From: Plotosus lineatus
Lineage: Eukaryota; Chordata; Actinopteri; Siluriformes; Plotosidae
Direction: 5' to 3'
Length of the DNA stretch: 64,000 nucleotides
NCBI GenBank assembly: GCA_024760905.1
Contig: CM045731.1
Span: 22,609,001-22,673,000 of the forward strand
Made by a program: the position numbers and the translations under genes. Below the pieces are notes generated by a model, which did not search any database, had not been told where the DNA came from, and saw only the letters and a list, made by a program, of their open reading frames with translations. Below, in pieces: positions 57,411 to 64,000 of this stretch (its first letter is position 1; every line of letters begins with the position of its first letter).

Positions 57411-57677
57411 GTGCAAAAGGGACTGGGTTTTCAACAAAAACCTAACAAGAAAAGCATCACAGTTGCAGGAGAAACAACATACCAAAACACACTAAATCAT
57501 CCAGTGTGCCGAACAATGAAAGTGAAAAACTATTCCTGTCATCCAAAATCAGTTCAAAAAGCAATGCGCTTATCTGCTACTAAGAAATCTGATGTTTACA
57601 AATTAATGGCTGCTCGCTGTGGAGATGAATGGGTATTGGACGAGTGCTTTGTTTTCATGAAAGAAATGCTTAGTTAG
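57411..57677 (+). CDS. Orphan reading frame of unknown nature
   Basis: It has 88 codons with varied composition, unlike the low-complexity frames around it (for example CHPKSVQKAMRLSATKKSDV, then CGDEWVLDECFVFMKEML). I recognise no family. Residues C-x-T at the centre and two cysteines near the end could suggest a zinc-binding scrap, but this is weak. It lies sense-strand in moxd1 intron 1. Neither side has a convincing splice site, and the sequence on both sides shows similar codon-like texture in other frames, so a decayed transposon or retrocopy is more likely than a live gene. Confidence 0.25.
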   Translation: MQKGLGFQQKPNKKSITVAGETTYQNTLNHPVCRTMKVKNYSCHPKSVQKAMRLSATKKSDVYKLMAARCGDEWVLDECFVFMKEMLS

Positions 57678-57929
57678 GAATCTGGTGTGGAAACAGAAAG
57701 TTGTGAATGTAATCCAAATGAATTATGTAGTTGTCTTGATGAGGACAAAATTGAACCGAGTGTTTAATGGTCAAACTTCAAAGAATGTTCATAAATTTAT
57801 TACTTTGCATCATAATGTTAGAAATTTTCAATGTCAAACTTTTGAAAAATGATGCAACAGTAGAATTGGACCAAAAAAAAATGTTATTTTTAAATAATTC
57901 ATTATGTGAACATTTTCAAAAATATCTGA

Positions 57930-57933
<4 letters not shown>

Positions 57934-58022
<89 letters not shown>
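57934..58022. repeat. (TA)n microsatellite
   Basis: About 44 uninterrupted TA units. Confidence 0.95.
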
Positions 58023-58025
<3 letters not shown>

Positions 58026-58204
58026 GTGAATCAAAATTAAAGAATAATCAAGAAAGTTTGTTCTTATTCTGTTAAAAGATAATATTTTTTACTTATTTCT
58101 TGATGTCTAAAACCACAACTTGTTATCTTTGTTATCGGAAATCTTTGTAGTTTTCATAGTTTGTTGGCAATAAAATATTGCTTTTCTTCTCAAAAACAAG
58201 AAAA

Positions 58205-58555
58205 TGGTACGCAGCACAGTGGTGTCGTGGTCAGCACATTAGCTTCACAGTAAGAAGGCCTGAGTTCGATTCCCAGCTCGGGTATTTCTGTGTAGTTTTC
58301 ATGTTCTCCCTGTGCTTGTGTGGGTTTCCTCAGAGTACTCTGGTTTCCTCTCACAGTCCAAAAACATGCACACTGGGCCAATTAGATGTTCCAAATTTCC
58401 CATAGGTGTGAGTGTGAACGGTTGTACGGGTGTTGGCCCTGTTATGGCCTGGCAATTTGTCCAGGATATCCTTTTCCCAGAGTTGGCTGAGATGGGCACC
58501 AGCCTCCCTATAATCTTAATTAGGGTTAAGTAGGTTAGGAAATGACTGAAGGAAC
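58205..58555 (+). mobile_element. S2 SINE, full length
   Basis: Head gcacagtggtgtcgtggtca, B-box gagttcgattccc, core gttttcatgttctccctgtg, tail gggttaagtaggttaggaaa. The best preserved S2 copy in the window. Confidence 0.87.
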
Positions 58556-58596
58556 AAAAAAAATGGATTTAGTCCTTTTTGAACATCATCTTCTCC

Positions 58597-58650
58597 AAAT
58601 CAAACATGCGAATCATTCGCTGTGGCGACCCCTGATAAAGTCAAAACAAA
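58597..58650 (+). mobile_element. RTE 3'-tail fragment
   Basis: ccaaatcaaacatgcgaatc, then attcgctgtggcgacccctg. This is the terminal block shared by the RTE LINE and S1R, on its own. Confidence 0.72.
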
Positions 58651-58857
58651 ATCTCTTCTCATTCATTGCATTAATGATTCGAGAAGGTTTTCTCAGATAA
58701 TATTCTCAGAGACTCAGAGAATAATTCGTTATATCAAACCAAATGTGAATTTTCTAAAAATTATATTAATCATTCAAAATATTTTCAACTTATTCATACT
58801 TATGGTGGCTTGTAGAGCAGTACCAAGAACTACTTAATGGTTTTAATCAGAAACATT

Positions 58858-59196
58858 CATTCATTCATTTTTTGAATTGCTTAATCGTAATTTGGGTTGT
58901 AGGGCGTCTGGTGCCTGTCTCAGCTGACTCTGTGCAAGGTCGGAGTACACCCTGGACAGCTGGCCAGGCCATCGCAGTGCAGAAACACGCTGACGACTAT
59001 GAAACTACTCTTGACAAAAGTCAGCGATGGTTCTTTTACATGAACCTCTCACCATAGACAGTGAGAGACATGGCCGGTCTTTGATAACCCAGTTAGCTGC
59101 ACTGGGGAGACAGTGACAACCTGTTGAGAGTGGGACGTGAGCCCCCATCCTTGGGATCAGTGATCCAGCACCTTCACCAAAAGGCCACCACTGCCC

Positions 59197-59197
<1 letters not shown>
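58858..59197 (-). mobile_element. S1M SINE, full length
   Basis: Tail cattcattcattttttgaat to head end aaggccaccactgccc. An (AAT)n array begins exactly at its head side. Confidence 0.87.
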
Positions 59198-59286
<89 letters not shown>

Positions 59287-59287
59287 A
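59198..59287. repeat. (AAT)n then (ATT)n
   Basis: About 25 AAT units, ending in a few ATT units. Confidence 0.95.
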
Positions 59288-59314
59288 AACAATTACAATT
59301 AGGGCTGATATTTG

Positions 59315-59356
59315 GGCTTGGATTCAGAACCTTACCACCAGGCCACCACTGCCCCA
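59315..59356 (-). mobile_element. SINE head fragment
   Basis: ccaccaggccaccactgccc is the head end of an S1-type element. Confidence 0.55.
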
Positions 59357-60507
59357 ATCAGATACTTTTTTTTTTTTTTTAATGAATAATAATGCTAATT
59401 AATATGTTATATAAGTAATGTTAAAATGTTGGCAATGTTTTTTTCTTGCCATTGAAGCTTTCCCTTCACTCATGAGCTAATATAAAATAAGTTTTTCACA
59501 CAACTTTTTGGACTGGTGAAGACTCTACACTTAGTAAACAGAACACTGCCTTCTTTGGTTCTCTGTAGAAACTTTAACCAGATCAGTGGGATCCCTAGAA
59601 GGCCAACCCAAAATGTGGAAATACATCCAGTCAGTGCTCTTAGAGAAGCTACTAGAATAATCAGAACAGCCTGGCTGTGGTTGTTTCTTTACACTTAAAT
59701 GTTCAAAGTGCGAAACTCAGTTGGCTGTAGTAGAGAGCAATGTTTGAAAAAAATGATTCCCCATCATCACTGCCACAGAAACAGCTCTCGCAGATACAGA
59801 AAATGTGCATGTACTTCAACAGAACTATGTCTTGCATGGATTGTTGTTTGTATCCACTGAAAGTGTATGCACATACAAGCCAGATGGGATCTAATGGTAA
59901 CATGGAACATCTGGAATTGTTGGTGTCTGTCTAAACAATATGGACAATAAATTTGTTTTGTTTTGACCCTTTTCCTGATGAGGGGCCTCATTTCTCCTGC
60001 TAGATATGAACAAATTGAGTAGTAAATATTCCACAAAACGTGTGGTCTTCATGAAATATTCCCAAAGTTTGTGTAAAGGAGATTCGGTAATGTGAACATG
60101 GATTCATTTGCTTAATATTGATTTAGGCAGAGCTCCCTATAAGGGCTTTGTGAGTTGAATTTCGTAATTATTGCACTTATGTTTCCTGAAGAATCAGCAG
60201 AAACTTTGGGAAACTTCTTGCTTCCACCTTCAGGTGCTACAGTATCCTCTCACAATTCAAGCACTTACACATTAGAACATCCACTTTACGTAATGTTTTT
60301 TCCATGTAAAAATTGAAATTTCTTGTATCTCAGAAACCAAGTGACATGGACCCCTTCATTCAATAAGGGACATATAAGATATAAGATATAAGGGACATAT
60401 AAGATAGCATATACAAGCTTTCAAACAGTGTAATCAGTTTAGGACTTTAGTGACCTTGAAAGATCAAAGTCAAGGTCGTGGGATTCTGAGTGTTTGTAAC
60501 TTTGAAC

Positions 60508-60510
<3 letters not shown>
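59357..60510. other. No recognised feature
   Basis: Single-copy-looking intron sequence. No exon signature. Confidence 0.35.

Positions 60511-60562
<52 letters not shown>
60511..60562. repeat. (TA)n microsatellite
   Basis: About 26 TA units. Confidence 0.95.
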
Positions 60563-60567
<5 letters not shown>

Positions 60568-61022
60568 AAATCATAGGATTTTGAATGCTTATTTGAAGGG
60601 AGTGCTGTTAGACATACTATTAGTATGGAACACTAATAGGAAACAGTAATGAGTCACATATTATAACATGAGCACATGGGTAATTTAAACCAGTACCCAT
60701 ATAGTACTCTATAAGTGCCTATGTAATTATGTCTCTTTCTTGCCCTTCCACCTATTTCCCCATGTCCCAGCAATATTTGTTTTTTTTTAATGAATATAGT
60801 ATAAATGTTGGTCATGAAAGACTGAAGTCCCTGGAATTGATCAAATGTGTACGAATAACAAATGTTAAATGCACATATTCTTCTTATTGGTACTTCTGAT
60901 TGCAAAAGCATGGTCTATTGCAGGGTATTTTTAAAGTTGAAATGATTCAAGGGGCCAGCCAGTATTTAAAAAAAAAACCCAAAAAACAACAACAAAAAAA
61001 AAAAAGCAAATTGAAATGTGGA
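60563..61022. other. No recognised feature
   Basis: Ends in an A-rich stretch at 60968-61007. Confidence 0.35.
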
Positions 61023-61350
61023 TTACACGGCGGCCTAGAACTGAGAACATCCAAATCACAGCAAAAAAGGTCCTAGCATTGTGTCCTGGCCTCAGTAGAA
61101 TCTTTACTATTTGAAGTTCAGATGTTCTCCCGCATGGTTGTGTGGATTTTCTCGAGGTACTTTGGTTTCCTCCCGCTGCCCAAACACATGAACATTAGGC
61201 TAACTGGCTTTACCAAATCCCCCTCAGGTGTGAGTGCAAATGTGAATGACTGTGTGCGTGATGACCCTGCAATGGTTTGCCAAACTGTTAAGGGTGTGCC
61301 TTTCATTTACCCAGTGTTGGCTAAGATAGACTCCAGCCTCTCAATGATGA
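61023..61350 (+). mobile_element. S2 SINE
   Basis: Decayed head, clear gttctcccgcatggttgtgt, ggtttcctcccgctgcccaa and actccagcctctcaatgatg. The tail is replaced by a C-run. Confidence 0.75.
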
Positions 61351-61449
61351 CCCCCCCCCAGTCAAAAAATTGCTTCATACATAAACATCAAACACTCTTC
61401 CTCCATCAGAAACTACAGATACTATTTTGGCTTAGCGAGCGCACTTTTA

Positions 61450-61574
61450 CTCACTCCTTTACTCATTTGCCGAACCATTTAAGGGTCATGGGAAGGCTGG
61501 AGTATATCTCAGCCAACACTGGGTGACGACAGGGTACATACATACTGAGCAGCTTGCCAGACCATTACAGGGAC

Positions 61575-61670
<96 letters not shown>

Positions 61671-61840
61671 AAGGAGCAATATGGAACAGCCTATTAGGCT
61701 AATGTGCATGTCTCTGGACTGTTGGAGGAAATCGAAGTACCCAGAGAAAACCCGCACAAGAATGAGGGGAACATGTAAACATTATACAGAAATGTTCAAA
61801 GATGGGAATCGAACCCAGGACCTTTTTGTTGTGTAACGAA
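61450..61840 (-). mobile_element. S2 SINE with expanded internal (CA)n
   Basis: ccattacagggacaa is followed by (CA)46 (61577-61669) and caaggagcaatatggaacag, so the array sits at the natural TGTGTG site of the SINE. The head end ggacctttttgttgtgtaac is worn. Confidence 0.83.
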
Positions 61841-62199
61841 TGTATCTTATGTCTAAATTACTATAATAAAGCTTATATTTATAGGATTACAACCTTAATT
61901 ATTTCTTTGATTGGAAAGACTGAGGGTAAGGTTGTAAATTGTATCTAAGCTAAGTGTGGCTCAACGGTGAGGCCATGGATGTTGTAGCACACCACTTAAG
62001 AACCATCTAATCAAGGCATTCTCTTTCAACTCAACACTGGTAAAAGAAGCCTTTGTGAGGTCAACAGACACTATAAAGGAGTTATAGAGGACATTTAAAG
62101 GGAAGGTGCACCAGGGAAACATTTTCAAAGCTCTGTGTGATTCAGAACTGTATAAAATAGACTATGAAGGGACCACTGCTCAACAAGAGTCACAGTGTG
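61841..62199. other. Unassigned, perhaps the 5' part of a Tc1 remnant
   Basis: Leads into the Tc1-like block at 62200 without a clear boundary. Confidence 0.3.
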
Positions 62200-62365
62200 A
62201 AGTGGTGAAGTGGTCTTTTGTTGTTGTGCTGAGACCAAAATTGAGATCATGTAGCAAACAAGCTAAAGCTTATCTTTCAACATCCATCAGATGAAACATG
62301 ATGGTGGCAGCATCATACTCCAAGGATACTTTTCATTCTCAGAAACTGGGCTACTTGTCATAAAA
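62200..62365 (+). mobile_element. Tc1-like transposase scrap
   Basis: The plus-strand stretch gatgaaacatgatggtggca, then gcatcatactccaaggatac matches the conserved MKHGGGSIMLWGCF region around the middle of Tc1 transposases. The frame is broken and no ends were found. Confidence 0.65.
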
Positions 62366-62386
62366 CACGATGGATAAAATAGGAAT

Positions 62387-62740
62387 AGGGCAGTGGTTAG
62401 CACTGTTGCCGATCAGCAAGAATGTCCTGGGTTTGAATCTCAATCAAGGGCCTTTCTATGTGGCGTTTGCATGTTACTCCATGCTTACCAGGGATTTAGC
62501 TCAGTTAGTAGGGTGTCCGCTTTATCCTCTGGAAGGTCGGAGTTTGAATCCGGCTGTATCATACCATGAGATGTTAAAATTTGGGAGTTGTTGCTTCCTG
62601 CTTGGTGCTCAGCATCAAAAAGATAGAACAATGCAACAGCTGGTGCCGCACAGTGGTGATGGGTACCTGGAGCACAGGCAGCGCTGGGGTCTCATGCACA
62701 TTGAGCATACGTGTGTTTGAAATTGTGTTATATAAGCACC

Positions 62741-62791
<51 letters not shown>

Positions 62792-62900
62792 TGCCCACTG
62801 GGGTATACAGTTTTCTTTCACAGTCTAAAGATATGCACATTAGATTAACAAGCAAGTTGTACTATTCATCTATCTACTGAGCTAGTTAGGATGAGATTGT
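62387..62900 (+). mobile_element. S2 SINE interrupted by an S5 SINE
   Basis: First part 62387-62486 (gcagtggttagcactgttgc, gtttgcatgttactccatgc). Second part 62789-62900 (tttctttcacagtctaaaga, atgcacattagattaacaag). Confidence 0.8.
62487..62788 (+). mobile_element. S5 tRNA-derived SINE with (TA)n end
   Basis: The head is the most tRNA-like in the window: tagctcagttagtagggtgt (A box) and gagtttgaatcc (B box, about 62540-62551). The body ttgttgcttcctgcttggtg and gcacaggcagcgctggggtc follow. It ends in about 24 TA units (62741-62788). It lies about 200 bp upstream of exon 2. Confidence 0.8.
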
Positions 62901-62990
62901 TGCACACAATTAGGCTAATTATACATCCAGTGGACAAAACATGCAGAGCAGTGTTTGGTTCTTATTGGTTTTCTTCTCTTTGTTCTCCAG

Positions 62991-63137
62991 GATTACTTTG
63001 TGGACAGCAGCAGAACAGTCCATAAAGATCAAGTCCAGAACTATAAGCTGCTATATGCCAGAGAAAATCACACACACACTGTGCTGGCGTTCAGTAGGGA
63101 GCTGCAGACCTGTGACCCTGAAGACAGAGAAATCACG
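62991..63137 (+). CDS. moxd1: DBH-like monooxygenase, exon 2 (DOMON domain continued)
   Basis: This exon has 49 codons and continues in phase 0 from exon 1, so the join reads ...GKPYLH then DYFVDSSRTVHKDQ. Human MOXD1 has DYF at this point and ENSTHT-x4-FTRELHTC further on; here the matching stretch is ENHTHTVLAFSRELQTC. The N-glycosylation sequon (N114-H-T) and the cysteine of the RELxTCD motif are retained. The acceptor is a long pyrimidine tract ending ttctccag. Two donors overlap at the 3' end: gtgggt at 63138 (phase 0, preferred because the family continues with a D/E-x-T-V-R segment) and gtgaga at 63143 (phase 2, adding GTGGG). Exons for the two copper-binding domains lie beyond position 64000, so only about 137 of roughly 600 residues are visible. 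Confidence 0.87.
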
Positions 63138-63228
63138 GTGGGTGAGAATTACTTTTTTTCTTTTCTCTTGAAATAGCTGGATTCTCAGTCAAAGGAGAAT
63201 TAAACTTAAAATCCTTAATAATATATTT

Positions 63229-63395
63229 ACTAGTATTCTATTCTATTCTATTCTATTCTACTCTATTCTATATATTGTGCTTTTGTATTGTGTATTCTGT
63301 GTATTTTGTATTTATGTATTGTGTATTCTATATATTATATTCTATATATTGTCTATTCGATTATATATATTATTCTATTCTATTCTATTCTAGTG
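63229..63395. repeat. (TTCTA)n array with diverged middle
   Basis: TTCTA units at 63229-63270 and 63372-63392, with related TATTGTGTATTC-like sequence between. Confidence 0.9.
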
Positions 63396-63632
63396 GGGCC
63401 AGTGGCGTAGTGGTTAGGGTGCTGTGATCATGATCGGGAGGTTGTGAGTTCGAATCCCACTGAGACCCTCACTGTGCTAAGACCCCTGGGCAAGGTCTCA
63501 ACCACAAGTGTGCCTCTGTTCACCAAGCAGTATAAATGGGTACCAGTAAAAATATACTGGGAAGGAAACCTGCGATGGACAAGCGTCCCATCCAGGGGGA
63601 GTTGAACTCCTGGCCACTTCATGCTACGGAAT
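63394..63632 (+). mobile_element. S3 SINE
   Basis: Head gtggggccagtggcgtagtg, B box GAGTTCGAATCC (63446-63457), core gacccctgggcaaggtctca, then gtcccatccagggggagttg. It is followed at once by an S1R head. Confidence 0.85.
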
Positions 63633-63633
63633 A

Positions 63634-64000
63634 GGGGGCAGTGGTGGTCTAGTGGTATAAGGCGCTGGATTGCTGAACCAAAGGATGGGGGTTCGAGTCC
63701 CACTCTCCTCAAGGTTGTCACTGTCCCCCCCCCCCCCCCCCCCCCAGTGCAGCTAACTGGGTTATCAAAGGTGGGTGACGTCTCTCACTGTCTATGGTGA
63801 GAGGCATGTAAAAGAACCATTGCTGACTTTTGTAAAGAGTAGGCTGCAAAGTCGTCAGCGTGTTTCTGTCCCTTGCTAAAAAGGGTTGTGACAGGAAGGG
63901 CATCCGACGTAAAACCCTCTGCCAAATCAAACGTGCTAAACAGATGATTCGCTGTGGCGACTCCCGAGTAAAAGGGAAAAAGCCAAAAGGAAGACAGACT
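63634..64000 (+). mobile_element. S1R SINE, reaches the window end
   Basis: Complete head (gggggcagtggtggtctagt), a C23-type run at about 63725-63745, the core, and the RTE-like tail with gacaggaagggcatccgacg and gattcgctgtggcgactccc. Confidence 0.87.

Larger units (their letters stand above)
49653..62990 (+). other. moxd1: Intron 1 of moxd1
   Basis: This 13.3-kb phase-0 intron runs from donor gtgagc to acceptor ttctccag. Most of it can be assigned to repeats: S1M and S2 SINEs in both orientations, a reversed 3.2-kb LINE, an S2 copy with a nested S5 SINE, a Tc1 scrap and several microsatellites. I saw no further exon of the DBH/MOXD family on either strand inside it. Confidence 0.8.
63138..64000 (+). 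other. moxd1: Start of intron 2 of moxd1 (runs off the window)
   Basis: Sequence after the exon 2 donor. It holds a (TTCTA)n array, an S3 SINE and an S1R SINE that is cut by the window end. No exon is seen. Confidence 0.75.

Noticed and set aside
62488..62560. Possible genuine tRNA gene
   Set aside because: A and B boxes are present, but the acceptor stem does not pair and the body continues as a SINE. The same holds for the S1, S2, S3 and S4 heads.
49389..63137. Dopamine beta-hydroxylase itself
   Set aside because: The GFGFSPNGAMASSD core and the RELQTCD motif fit MOXD proteins and not DBH, whose matching region I recall as clearly different.

Overview
The window looks like a teleost fish nuclear chromosome. 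The base composition is AT-rich, dinucleotide and trinucleotide microsatellites are very dense, and the rest is mostly transposable-element debris: fish-type tRNA-derived SINEs, APE-endonuclease LINEs, Tc1, Tigger/pogo and hAT elements. The only host protein-coding gene I can support is the 5' part of a DBH-like monooxygenase gene (moxd1 by best match). Many repeats recall those I know from ostariophysan fish such as catfishes, but I cannot prove the order from sequence alone.

Layout. From 1 to about 48 kb I see no host exon; this is intergenic sequence, or possibly introns of something I cannot see. It is packed with SINEs, an RTE-type LINE (2.7-4.1 kb, minus), a second APE-type LINE (10.2-12.0 kb, plus), hAT and Tc1 remnants (19.5-20.1, 25.9-26.5 kb), two adjacent Tigger-like elements (32.1-34.1 kb), a Tigger copy interrupted by a Tc1 element (44.8-46.2 kb), five copies of a roughly 500-bp MITE, two of a roughly 550-bp MITE, several minisatellites and a long purine tract (40.2-40.8 kb). 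A small CpG-rich island starts near 49.2 kb and holds exon 1 of moxd1 (49389-49652, signal peptide plus the start of the DOMON domain). Intron 1 (49653-62990, 13.3 kb) holds a nearly full-length but dead LINE in reverse orientation (52.5-55.7 kb), SINEs in both orientations, an unusual 84-bp tandem repeat and an orphan reading frame. Exon 2 (62991-63137) continues the DOMON domain in phase, and the remaining exons lie beyond the window.

Repeat names used below. S1 is a tRNA-headed SINE whose common body (B box near GGTTCGAGTCC, then a core about 200 bp long) is joined to one of two 3' tails: S1R has an RTE-LINE tail, and S1M has the same tail as S2. S2 is a Mermaid/DANA-like SINE (GCATGTTCTCC...GGTTTCCTCC...ACAGTCC core) that ends in GATTAAGCGG-AGAAAATGAATGA. 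S3, S4 and S5 are three other tRNA-headed SINEs. M1 and M2 are short Tigger-like MITEs flanked by TA. Family names rest on remembered sequence resemblance; no database was searched.

I found no convincing new biological system. The most interesting leads are the two-tailed S1 SINE and its likely origin from an internally deleted RTE element, several nested insertions that keep their target duplications, microsatellites that seem to be seeded inside SINEs and MITEs, degenerate minisatellites, and a trinucleotide array that begins nine bases after the moxd1 exon 1 splice donor.
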